In this document: positions 1 through 6,772 of the stretch, piece by piece
Position numbering within the stretch: position 1 is the first letter of the stretch
Layout: each line of letters begins with the position of its first letter
Origin: an uncultured Candidatus Thioglobus sp.
GTDB taxonomy: Bacteria > Pseudomonadota > Gammaproteobacteria > PS1 > Thioglobaceae
Length of the DNA stretch: 8,341 nt
Assembly: GCA_910595805.1 (NCBI GenBank)
Contig: CAJVCK010000028.1
Location: 1 to 8,341, forward strand
Reading direction: 5' to 3'
Made by a program: the position numbers and the translations under genes
The notes under the pieces: model-generated
Seen by the model: the letters and a program-made list of their open reading frames with translations, nothing else
The model's database searches: none
Told to the model about the DNA's origin: nothing

Positions 1-1106
1 GTTTCAACTTGGTCTTCTGGATAGTTTTCTATAATCACGCGGATTGGATCAATCACACCCATGGTGCGCGGCGCAACTTTATTTAAGTCATCACGCACAG
101 CATCCTCTAAGATTTTCATATCAGTCATACTATCAACTTTAGAAATACCGATTCGATCAGAAAAATCACGAATACTCGCCGCTGTATAGCCACGTCTACG
201 TAAGCCTGAAATTGTTGGCATGCGTGGGTCGTTCCAACCCTCAACCAATTCATCTTCTACCAGCTGCTGTAGCTTGCGCTTTGACATAACGGTATATTCA
301 AGATTAAGGCGTGAGAACTCATACTGGTGTGGGCGTTCAGGCTTGTTAAAGTCATCCAAGTTATCAAGCATCCAATCATACAAGTGGCGATTATTTTGGA
401 ATTCGAGTGTACATAATGAGTGAGTGATACCTTCAATAGCATCACTAATACAATGCGCAAAATCATACATTGGGTAAATACGCCACTCATTACCCGTTTG
501 ATGGTGCTTGTCAAAACGAATGCGATAAAGTGCCGGATCACGCATACACATAAACGAACTGGCCATATCAATTTTGGCGCGTAGCACGCATTCTCCTTCA
601 GAGAACTTTCCCTCTCTCATCTTAGCAAGTAGTTCTAAATTTTCTTCCACAGAGGTGTCACGATACGGGCTAGCCTTGCCAGGCTCTTTTAAGGTGCCAC
701 GGTATTCACGCGTCTGTTCAGCATTTAAGAAGCACACATAGGCAAGGCCTTTATTAATCAGCTCAATTGCATACTCATAAAATTTTGGAAAGTAATTAGA
801 GCTATATTGAATCTCACCATCCCATTCAAAGCCTAACCACTTTACATCAGACTTGATAGAATCAACAAATTCTACATCCTCTTTAGCAGGGTTGGTGTCA
901 TCAAAGCGTAAATTACATTTGCCGTTGTAATCTCGCGCCAAACCAAAATTCAAACAAATTGATTTTGCATGGCCAATATGCAAATAGCCATTAGGCTCAG
1001 GTGGAAATCGAGTTTGAATCGATGAATGCAGTCCAGAATCTAAATCATCATTAATTTGATGACGAATAAAATTAATCGGCTTATCAGTTGGCGTATTGTT
1101 GCTCAT
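1..1106 (-). CDS. glnS: Glutaminyl-tRNA synthetase, N-terminal two thirds (3' end outside window)
   Basis: Cytoplasmic class I aminoacyl-tRNA synthetase that charges tRNA-Gln with glutamine using ATP. Translating the minus strand from the ATG at 1106-1104 gives 368 complete residues without a stop, beginning [20 protein letters not shown]. The class I signature HIGH is at residues 43-46, in the context [14 protein letters not shown], and the KMSKS-type loop reads VMSKRK at residues 273-278. Both contexts match E. coli GlnS closely, as does the stretch around [21 protein letters not shown]. coli GlnS is about 554 residues, so the window holds the whole catalytic domain and only the start of the anticodon-binding beta-barrel region (around [10 protein letters not shown]). 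No frameshift or missing motif is seen. The start is preceded by no clear Shine-Dalgarno sequence but lies about 20 nt below a strong extended -10. The gene is divergent from the pse operon and is probably the conserved chromosomal flank. Confidence 0.97.
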   Translation of the reverse strand, partial: MSNNTPTDKPINFIRHQINDDLDSGLHSSIQTRFPPEPNGYLHIGHAKSICLNFGLARDYNGKCNLRFDDTNPAKEDVEFVDSIKSDVKWLGFEWDGEIQYSSNYFPKFYEYAIELINKGLAYVCFLNAEQTREYRGTLKEPGKASPYRDTSVEENLELLAKMREGKFSEGECVLRAKIDMASSFMCMRDPALYRIRFDKHHQTGNEWRIYPMYDFAHCISDAIEGITHSLCTLEFQNNRHLYDWMLDNLDDFNKPERPHQYEFSRLNLEYTVMSKRKLQQLVEDELVEGWNDPRMPTISGLRRRGYTAASIRDFSDRIGISKVDSMTDMKILEDAVRDDLNKVAPRTMGVIDPIRVIIENYPEDQVE

Positions 1107-1134
1107 AAGAGTTAACGGTAAAAAAGTTGGGTGA

Positions 1135-1143
1135 ATTATATCA
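1135..1143 (-). promoter_or_regulatory. Extended -10 promoter of glnS
   Basis: Read on the minus strand, 1143 to 1135 is TGATATAAT, a perfect TATAAT -10 hexamer with the TG of an extended -10. No -35 hexamer better than 3 of 6 is found 16-18 nt upstream, which fits an extended -10 promoter. Transcription would begin near 1128, leaving an untranslated leader of only about 20 nt before the glnS ATG. This is prediction from sequence only. Confidence 0.6.
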
Positions 1144-1211
1144 TTAAACAATAATATGATTAAACTACCGCTTAGTATGTCATTAATATGAGCTCGGTTA
1201 AAAAGATGATT

Positions 1212-1217
1212 TATAAT
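1212..1217 (+). promoter_or_regulatory. Candidate -10 box of the pse operon promoter
   Basis: TATAAT is a perfect -10 hexamer facing pseB. The best -35 match at allowed spacing is poor (ATGAGC at 1188-1193, 3 of 6, spacer 18), so the promoter may be weak or activator-dependent. Transcription would start near 1224, giving a leader of about 57 nt before the GTG at 1281. A start there would also exclude the upstream in-frame ATG at 1188 from the mRNA. Confidence 0.4.
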
Positions 1218-1267
1218 GAAACTATTCGACAACAATTGCAAGTATTAAGCAAGGTTATTATCTTAAA

Positions 1268-1274
1268 GAGAGGG
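1268..1274 (+). promoter_or_regulatory. Shine-Dalgarno sequence that fixes the pseB GTG start
   Basis: GAGAGGG contains a GAGG core (1270-1273) placed 7 nt before the GTG at 1281. This is the only convincing ribosome binding site near the start of pseB; the upstream in-frame ATG at 1188 has none. Confidence 0.7.
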
Positions 1275-1280
1275 TTAAAA

Positions 1281-2279
1281 GTGTTAAAAAATGCATCGAT
1301 ATTAATTACAGGCGGTACAGGCTCATTTGGCCATACCTTTATTCCAATGACATTAGAGAAATACAATCCTAAAAAGATTGTGATATTTTCTCGAGATGAA
1401 ATGAAGCAATGGGAAATGGCTAAGTTGTTTAAAGACGATCCTCGTGTCCGTTTTATGATTGGAGATGTTCGGGATAAAGATAGACTTTATCGCGCACTAG
1501 ATGGTATTGATTATGTTGTTCATGCTGCTGCCACAAAGATTGTACCTACTGCAGAATACGACCCATTTGAGTGTGTCAAAACTAATGTTATGGGGGCCAT
1601 GAACCTTATTGACGCCTGTATTGATAAAGGGGTTAAACGTATTGTTGCTCTTTCTACTGACAAGGCGAGCGCGCCCTCTAACTTATACGGCGCAACTAAG
1701 CTAACTTCTGATCGATTGTTCGTATCTGGTAATTCATATTGTGGATCACATAATACAAGCTTTTCTGTAGTTAGATATGGCAATGTTATGGGCTCTAGAG
1801 GCTCTGTCATTCCATTTTTTATGTCAATTGCAAAAGATGGGGTTTTGCCAATTACAGATAACCGAATGACAAGATTTATGATATCTTTAGAAGAGGGTGT
1901 CGAGCTGGTTTGGCATGCTTTTGACGATATGAAGGGTGGTGAAATATACGTTAAAAAGATTCCATCTATGAAGGTGACAGATGTTGCGCTTGCTGTGGAT
2001 GATAAAGCAAAGCAAGAAGAAGTTGGCATTAGACCAGGCGAGAAATTACACGAACAAATGATTGGCCCAGAAGATGCTTTATATACATATGAATATCCTG
2101 GACATTTTAAAATATTGCCATCTATTAATAATTGGAGTAACGACCCTGAAAGAGTGGGCAAGGGTGTAAAAGTTGATCCTGAGTTCTTATATAGTTCGGA
2201 CAACAATAAAGAGTGGATGAAAATTTCTGAACTTAAGGAGTGGATAGCAGAAAATCACAACAAAATAGGAAAAATATAA
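1281..2279 (+). CDS. pseB: UDP-N-acetylglucosamine 4,6-dehydratase (inverting), PseB
   Basis: First step of pseudaminic acid synthesis: NADP-dependent 4,6-dehydration with C5 inversion of UDP-GlcNAc to the UDP-L-arabino-4-keto-6-deoxy sugar, in the cytoplasm. From the GTG at 1281 the protein has 332 residues, close to the 333-334 of Helicobacter and Campylobacter PseB. The Rossmann nucleotide-binding motif GGTGSFG is at residues 11-17. The TDK motif (Asp127, Lys128) and the YGATK motif (Tyr136, Lys140) sit at a constant offset of five from catalytic Asp132, Lys133 and Tyr141 as I recall them for H. pylori PseB. Family hallmarks RYGNVMGSRGSVIPFF, RMTRF and GIRPGEKLHE are all present, which separates it from retaining PglF/WbpM-type dehydratases. 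An in-frame ATG at 1188 would add 31 residues unlike the family and lacks a ribosome binding site, so the GTG is preferred. It is the first gene of the operon and ends 2 nt before pseC. Confidence 0.95.
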   Translation: MLKNASILITGGTGSFGHTFIPMTLEKYNPKKIVIFSRDEMKQWEMAKLFKDDPRVRFMIGDVRDKDRLYRALDGIDYVVHAAATKIVPTAEYDPFECVKTNVMGAMNLIDACIDKGVKRIVALSTDKASAPSNLYGATKLTSDRLFVSGNSYCGSHNTSFSVVRYGNVMGSRGSVIPFFMSIAKDGVLPITDNRMTRFMISLEEGVELVWHAFDDMKGGEIYVKKIPSMKVTDVALAVDDKAKQEEVGIRPGEKLHEQMIGPEDALYTYEYPGHFKILPSINNWSNDPERVGKGVKVDPEFLYSSDNNKEWMKISELKEWIAENHNKIGKI

Positions 2280-2281
2280 AG

Positions 2282-3439
2282 ATGATTCCTTATGGAAGGC
2301 AAGATATTAATCAAGCTGATATTGATTCAGTTGTAGATGTCTTGCAATCTGATTTTCTAACCCAAGGCCCGCAAGTTCCTTTATTTGAAAAAGTAGTTTC
2401 TAATTATTGTGGCACAACGTTTGGAGTAGCAGTTAATAGCGCTACTTCAGCACTACATATTGCTTGCTTGGCATTAGGACTTGGAAAGGGTGACTGGCTT
2501 TGGACTAGTCCAAATTCTTTTGTTGCCTCTGCTAATTGTGGTTTGTATTGTGGTGCTAAAATTGATTTTGTTGATATCGATCCGCAAACTTATAACTTAT
2601 CTGCTGAAGAATTAGAGAAGAAGTTAATTCAGGCTAAGCAAGATGACAACCTACCAAAGATTGTCATCCCTGTGCACTTTTCTGGCCAATCTTGTGATAT
2701 GAAGAAAATTCATTCACTCAGTCAAGAGTATGGCTTTAAGATTATTGAAGATGCTTCTCATGCGATTGGCGGTAAGTATCTAGATCAACCAATTGGCGGC
2801 TGCCAATATTCTGATATTACCGTATTTAGTTTCCATCCAGTTAAGATTATTACAACAGCAGAAGGTGGATTGGCAACAACGAATGATAAAGAACTATCAG
2901 AACGTATGCAGCTATTCCGTAGTCATGGCATAACTCGTAATTCAGAGTTAATGAGCAAGTTATCAGAGGGTGGTTGGTACTACCAGCAAGTTGATTTAGG
3001 GTTTAATTACCGTATGACTGAATTGCAGGCTGCACTAGGAGTAAGCCAAATGCAAAGACTTGATGAGTTCGTTGCTCAGCGTCATATTCTTCAAGAAAGA
3101 TATGATTCGTTATTAAGTGGCCTTCCAGTTGTAAAACCTCACCAAAGTCAAGATAGCTATTCTGCATTACATTTGTACCCAATTCAAATAGATTTAGATA
3201 GTGTTGACAAAGACCGTGAGAAAATTTTTGATGAACTTAGACAGAATGGTATTGGCGTAAATGTACATTACATTCCAATTTACACTCAGCCATATTATCT
3301 CCAATTTGGATTTAAAGTGGGCGACTTCCCTAATTCAGAGTCCTATTACAATAGGGCAATTAGCATTCCTTTATTTCATACAATGACAGTAGAGCAACAA
3401 GACGAGGTGCTAAATGTACTGATCAGAGTGCTTCAATGA
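2282..3439 (+). CDS. pseC: UDP-4-amino-4,6-dideoxy-N-acetyl-beta-L-altrosamine transaminase, PseC
   Basis: PLP-dependent DegT/DnrJ/EryC1-family aminotransferase. It transfers an amino group, usually from glutamate, to C4 of the PseB keto-sugar to give UDP-4-amino-4,6-dideoxy-beta-L-AltNAc. The 385-residue protein opens MIPYGRQDI, the usual N-terminus of PseC, followed by SDFLTQGP at residues 23-30. The cofactor region EDASHAIGG (Glu156-Asp157 onward) and the Schiff-base lysine Lys188 in SFHPVKIITTAEGG are intact. The C-terminal part carries GVNVHYIPIYTQPYY, typical of sugar aminotransferases in this family. An in-frame GTG at 2240 inside pseB would add 14 residues, but its only purine-rich sequence abuts the start codon; the ATG at 2282 has AGGA 11 nt upstream. 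The gene follows pseB after 2 nt and overlaps pseF by 4 nt (ATGA), so translation is probably coupled. Confidence 0.95.
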   Translation: MIPYGRQDINQADIDSVVDVLQSDFLTQGPQVPLFEKVVSNYCGTTFGVAVNSATSALHIACLALGLGKGDWLWTSPNSFVASANCGLYCGAKIDFVDIDPQTYNLSAEELEKKLIQAKQDDNLPKIVIPVHFSGQSCDMKKIHSLSQEYGFKIIEDASHAIGGKYLDQPIGGCQYSDITVFSFHPVKIITTAEGGLATTNDKELSERMQLFRSHGITRNSELMSKLSEGGWYYQQVDLGFNYRMTELQAALGVSQMQRLDEFVAQRHILQERYDSLLSGLPVVKPHQSQDSYSALHLYPIQIDLDSVDKDREKIFDELRQNGIGVNVHYIPIYTQPYYLQFGFKVGDFPNSESYYNRAISIPLFHTMTVEQQDEVLNVLIRVLQ

Positions 3440-4137
3440 ACATATGCATGATTCCTGCAAGGGGTGGAAGTAAGCGTATACCTCGTAAAAATATTAAAGT
3501 ATTTAATGGTAAGCCGATTATTGCATACTCTATTGAAGCTGCACTTGAAAGTAATTGTTTTGATCAGGTCATTGTTTCTACAGATGACAATGAAATTGCA
3601 GAAGTTGCAAAAACGTATGGTGCTAAAGTGCCATTTATCAGGCCAGCTGAGCTGTCTAATGATTATGCGGGCACTATTCCAGTTATTAAGCATACGATTG
3701 AATGGTTAGAGACTCATAATAATACTATTGATAATGTGTGTTGCTTATATGCGACAGCACCATTTATTCAATCTCAGACAATATTCAAGGCCTTTCAACA
3801 ACTGCAAGAATCAAAGGCTGATTATTGTTTTAGCGTGACAAGCTTTGCTTTTCCAATTCAAAGATCGATAAGAATTACCCAAGATGACAAAGTGGATATG
3901 TTTTATCCTGAGAATTTTAACGTTAGATCTCAAGATTTAGAAGAAGCCTATCATGATGCAGGACAGTTTTATTGGGGTAAAGCACAAGCCTTTAAAGATG
4001 AGTTGCCAATTTTTTCTGAAACAGCGAGTCCGTATATTCTGCCAAGATATTTAGTGCAAGATATTGATACTACAGAGGACTGGATAAGGGCAGAGGCTAT
4101 GCACAGGGTTTTACAAGAAACTGGCCTATTGTCATGA
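3436..4137 (+). CDS. pseF: CMP-pseudaminic acid cytidylyltransferase, PseF
   Basis: Activates pseudaminic acid with CTP to CMP-Pse5Ac7Ac, the donor used by transferases; last biosynthetic step, although the gene comes third. The 233-residue protein begins MNICMIPARGGSKRIPRKNI; the nucleotide-binding signature ARGGSKRIPRKN at residues 8-19 is that of the NeuA/KdsB cytidylyltransferase family. The later segment RSQDLEEAYHDAGQFYWG, ending at residue 181, and the preceding FPIQRSIRI are, from memory, characteristic of the PseF branch rather than NeuA (CMP-sialate) or LegF. The length fits the family. The ATG lies in an ATGA overlap with the pseC stop, with only a weak purine stretch upstream, so it probably depends on reinitiation after pseC. 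It in turn overlaps the next gene by 4 nt. Nothing is truncated or missing. Specificity for Pse is supported mainly by the surrounding complete pse set. Confidence 0.93.
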   Translation: MNICMIPARGGSKRIPRKNIKVFNGKPIIAYSIEAALESNCFDQVIVSTDDNEIAEVAKTYGAKVPFIRPAELSNDYAGTIPVIKHTIEWLETHNNTIDNVCCLYATAPFIQSQTIFKAFQQLQESKADYCFSVTSFAFPIQRSIRITQDDKVDMFYPENFNVRSQDLEEAYHDAGQFYWGKAQAFKDELPIFSETASPYILPRYLVQDIDTTEDWIRAEAMHRVLQETGLLS

Positions 4138-5708
4138 GAGTTGTTTTTCGCGTTGATGCTTCTTTGCAGATGGGCACAGGGCATGTGATGCGTTGCCTGA
4201 CCCTAGCTCAAGTGCTAAAAGAAAATGGAGCAAATGTTGAGTTTATCTGTCGAAAACACGAAGGAAACTTAATAGATAAAATCCGTTCAAGTGGATTTAA
4301 TGTTCATGAGTTAGGGCTGTTTGAAGAGACTGAAGTTGATACTAGCTTGGCACATTCTCACTGGCTAGGGGCGACCCAACAACAAGATGCTGATGATTGT
4401 ATCGATATATTCAAAGCTAAAAAAGTTGATTGGTTAATTGTTGATCATTACGCCTTAGATGAACAGTGGCAAGAGAGACTTAAACCTTATTATGAAAAAT
4501 TAATGGTGATTGATGATTTGGCAGATCGTAAACACCAGTGCGATATTTTGCTTGACCAAACATTTGGACGTCAACAAGAGGATTATTTAGCATTCACTAC
4601 CAAAGATTGTGAGTTGTTATTAGGTTCGCAATACGCACTACTTAGGCCAGAATTTGCTAAATGGAGACCGTATAGTTTGGAGCGTCGTAGCAAGCCAGAG
4701 TTTAAGCAATTACTTATTAACATGGGTGGTGTTGATATTGACAATGTTACTGAAAATATTCTAGACGAGCTAAAGATGTGCAACTTGCCAAATGATATTG
4801 ATATTACCGTTGTAATGGGGGGTTCAGCCCCTCATCTTGAGAGTGTTAAGTCCAAAGCGATTACACTACCCTGCAAGACAGAAGTTAAAGTCGATGTAGA
4901 TAATATGGCCGAAGTTATGGCAAATTCTGATATCGCAATTGGTGCAGCTGGAGCTACCACATGGGAGCGCTGTTGCTTGGGTTTGCCAACCATTCAATTT
5001 GTCATCGCCAAGAATCAACTGTTTTCAGCGGAAACATTGGCTCAACATAATATTGTAAAGTTAGCGAAGGAAATTAAAGAAACTGCTTATCTATTAGAAA
5101 GTTCATCCGAATGGATGAAAAGTGTTGGTAGTGTTGCTTTAGAAATATGTGATGGCATGGGTAGCTATAAAGTTTTTAACAAGATGACTGACTACAAGAT
5201 AATTCTTGAAGAGTTCGGCGAAGTTAATCTATGCAATTATATTAATTTAAATGAAAATGATAAGATTATAGCGCTTAGTATGCGCAATCATCCAGAAATA
5301 AAAAAATGGATGCATAATCAAGATAGTATTTCAAATGCAACTCATTGTGAGTTTGTTAAAAGCCTAGAAAATAAAATAGATCGACGTTATTATTTGGTTA
5401 AGCAGAATAACATTATCATTGGATCAATTAATTTTTCAGAAATAAATTTGTATAATTCGGTAGAGTTTGGTATTTACACTAACCCTTTTTTACAATTAAA
5501 AGGCGCTGGTAGACTGCTAGAGTCAGCCGCAAGCCAATATGCATTTATTGAGTTGAATGTCAAAATAATTAAATTAGAGGTGTTCTCAGATAACGAAAGA
5601 GCAATTCATTTTTATAATAAATGCGGTTTTAAGCTCATCGATACAAAGAAAGTGAATCATAAAAACATTATGTACATGGAAAAAATGAAAGTATTGGAGA
5701 AAATATAA
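4134..5708 (+). CDS. Bifunctional PseG-PseH fusion: UDP-sugar hydrolase plus N4-acetyltransferase
   Basis: A 524-residue protein joining two consecutive pathway enzymes. Residues 1 to about 350 are PseG, the GT-B-like hydrolase that removes UDP from UDP-2,4-diacetamido-2,4,6-trideoxy-beta-L-altropyranose. It shows DASLQMGTGHVMRCL with His17, the position of the catalytic His17 of Campylobacter PseG, and the UDP-binding-type motif GAAGATTWERC at residues 270-280. Residues about 364-520 are a GNAT acetyltransferase resembling PseH, which acetylates N4 with acetyl-CoA and so makes the substrate of the PseG domain. Visible are WRN-like SMRNHPEIKKWM, the acetyl-CoA loop around GAGRLL (457-462), and LEVFSDNERAIHFYNKCGF near the C-terminus. 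The reading frame is open throughout; an internal ATG at residue 351 has no ribosome binding site. The start overlaps the pseF stop (ATGA) without a clear Shine-Dalgarno. By hand count the PseH part is about 29% G+C against about 39% for the PseG part. No separate pseH is present, consistent with the fused domain supplying that step. Confidence 0.92.
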   Translation: MRVVFRVDASLQMGTGHVMRCLTLAQVLKENGANVEFICRKHEGNLIDKIRSSGFNVHELGLFEETEVDTSLAHSHWLGATQQQDADDCIDIFKAKKVDWLIVDHYALDEQWQERLKPYYEKLMVIDDLADRKHQCDILLDQTFGRQQEDYLAFTTKDCELLLGSQYALLRPEFAKWRPYSLERRSKPEFKQLLINMGGVDIDNVTENILDELKMCNLPNDIDITVVMGGSAPHLESVKSKAITLPCKTEVKVDVDNMAEVMANSDIAIGAAGATTWERCCLGLPTIQFVIAKNQLFSAETLAQHNIVKLAKEIKETAYLLESSSEWMKSVGSVALEICDGMGSYKVFNKMTDYKIILEEFGEVNLCNYINLNENDKIIALSMRNHPEIKKWMHNQDSISNATHCEFVKSLENKIDRRYYLVKQNNIIIGSINFSEINLYNSVEFGIYTNPFLQLKGAGRLLESAASQYAFIELNVKIIKLEVFSDNERAIHFYNKCGFKLIDTKKVNHKNIMYMEKMKVLEKI

Positions 5709-6772
5709 TGAGTAAATTTATCAAGATTAATGATAGAAAGATAGGTTTAGACCATTCGCCATATGTTATTGCTGAAATGTCAGCGAATCATAATGGTGAT
5801 ATTAATAATGCATATAAAATTATTGATATGGCTAAAGCATCTGGAGCAGATGCGGTTAAATTACAAACCTATCACCCAGATACAATTACCATGGATATGA
5901 ACACTCCGGAATTTATGATTGAAGGTGGGTTGTGGGATGGTCAAAGCTTGTACGAGCTGTACAAGGGGGCATTTATGCCATGGGAGTGGCATAAGCCATT
6001 ATTCGAATATGCAAAAAAAGTTGGTATTACAATATTCAGCTCTCCATTTGATAATACTGCTGTTGATCTATTAGAAGATTTAAATACGCCAGCATATAAG
6101 ATCGCTTCATTTGAGGCAGTGGATCTTCCTTTGATAAAATATGTAGCTCAAACTGGAAAGCCTATGATTATCTCAACAGGCATGGCGAATTCCGAGGAGA
6201 TTCAAGAAGCTATTGAAGCTGCTCGAGAAGGCGGGTGTAAAGAGTTGGCGATATTGCATTGTGTGAGTGGTTATCCCGCACCAGCAGCCGATTATAGTTT
6301 AAGAACATTGGCTGATATGCAGGGAAAATTTGGTTTAGTTACTGGCTTGTCAGACCACACAATTGACAACACAACAGCAATTACCAGTGTCGCATTAGGC
6401 GCATCAATTATTGAAAAACATGTAACTTTAGATCGAAATGGCGGCGGTCCTGACGATTCTTTTTCACTTGAATCAGAAGAGTTAAAGCAATTGTGTGTGG
6501 GGGCTAAAACTGCATGGGAATCGCTTGGACAGGTTGATTATGGTAGAAAATCGAGCGAACAAGCTAACGTAAAATTTCGACGCTCATTGTATTTTGTCAA
6601 AGACATTGAAGAAGGCGAAGTAATTACTGCGGAACATGTTAAAAGCATTAGACCTGGCTACGGTTTAGCGCCAAAATATATGGAAGAAATTCTAGGTAAG
6701 ACAATAACTTCATCTGTTAAGCGTGGCACGCCAATGTCGTTAAATGTTATTTCTTTTGAGGCTAAATTATGA
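5708..6772 (+). CDS. pseI: Pseudaminic acid synthase, PseI
   Basis: Condenses 2,4-diacetamido-2,4,6-trideoxy-L-altrose with phosphoenolpyruvate to give Pse5Ac7Ac; a metal-dependent NeuB-family TIM barrel. The 354-residue protein has the N-terminal PEP-binding region AEMSANHNGD and KLQTYHPDTITMD. The metal ligands expected for this family are His217 (SDHT) and His238 (EKHVT), spaced 21 residues like His215 and His236 of NeuB. A C-terminal SAF/antifreeze-like domain follows from about residue 290, with RRSLYFVKDIEEGEVIT and IRPGYGLAP. The GLWDGQSLYELYKGAFMPWEWH segment (write-up split: GLWDGQSLYELY then PWEWH) is of the PseI rather than NeuB or LegI type. The ATG shares one base with the preceding stop (TAATG) and has GGAG 8 nt upstream. 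It overlaps the next gene by 4 nt. All key residues are present. Confidence 0.95.
   Translation: MSKFIKINDRKIGLDHSPYVIAEMSANHNGDINNAYKIIDMAKASGADAVKLQTYHPDTITMDMNTPEFMIEGGLWDGQSLYELYKGAFMPWEWHKPLFEYAKKVGITIFSSPFDNTAVDLLEDLNTPAYKIASFEAVDLPLIKYVAQTGKPMIISTGMANSEEIQEAIEAAREGGCKELAILHCVSGYPAPAADYSLRTLADMQGKFGLVTGLSDHTIDNTTAITSVALGASIIEKHVTLDRNGGGPDDSFSLESEELKQLCVGAKTAWESLGQVDYGRKSSEQANVKFRRSLYFVKDIEEGEVITAEHVKSIRPGYGLAPKYMEEILGKTITSSVKRGTPMSLNVISFEAKL

Larger units (their letters stand above)
1107..1280. other. Divergent intergenic region between glnS and the pse operon
   Basis: This 174-bp AT-rich spacer separates the two divergent start codons. It holds the glnS extended -10 and a candidate pse -10 facing the other way. 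It also contains an imperfect direct repeat: ATCATTAAAC at 1140-1149 and ATGATTAAAC at 1156-1165 (one mismatch, 16-nt period), lying over the upstream part of the glnS promoter; a weaker relative, GTCATTAATA, is at 1180-1189. The repeats could be operator half-sites or simply AT-rich coincidence. No RNA gene, terminator or mobile-element end was seen. Confidence 0.6.

Noticed and set aside
220..423. Plus-strand open frame of 67 codons over glnS
   Set aside because: Antisense to the conserved GlnS catalytic region, no ribosome binding site, low-complexity serine-rich translation.
257..571. Minus-strand open frame of 104 codons within glnS
   Set aside because: It is in a different frame from the GlnS reading, which carries HIGH and MSK motifs; the translation is cysteine-rich noise.
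1236..1264. TTGCAA (1236-1241) and TATCTT (1259-1264) with a 17-nt spacer as the pse promoter
   Set aside because: Both boxes are 4 of 6 matches, but transcription would begin near 1271, inside the Shine-Dalgarno sequence of pseB. The perfect TATAAT at 1212 is more plausible.
1520..2206. Long minus-strand open frame of 228 codons inside pseB
   Set aside because: It is wholly antisense to a strongly conserved gene; its translation shows no recognisable domain and it has no supporting start signal. It is a shadow of pseB codon use.
2240..2281. Upstream GTG start for pseC at 2240
   Set aside because: It would add 14 lysine- and asparagine-rich residues ahead of the usual MIPYGRQ start and has no properly spaced ribosome binding site; the ATG at 2282 fits the family.
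3433..3709. Minus-strand (3433-3693) and shifted plus-strand (3464-3709) frames over pseF
   Set aside because: Both overlap the nucleotide-binding region of PseF, which is in the correct frame; neither encodes a recognisable protein.
1281..6772. Legionaminic or sialic acid pathway instead of pseudaminic acid
   Set aside because: The dehydratase is of the inverting PseB type, PseC and PseG signatures are present, and no epimerase-hydrolase (NeuC/LegG-type) gene is seen, so Pse is the best reading.
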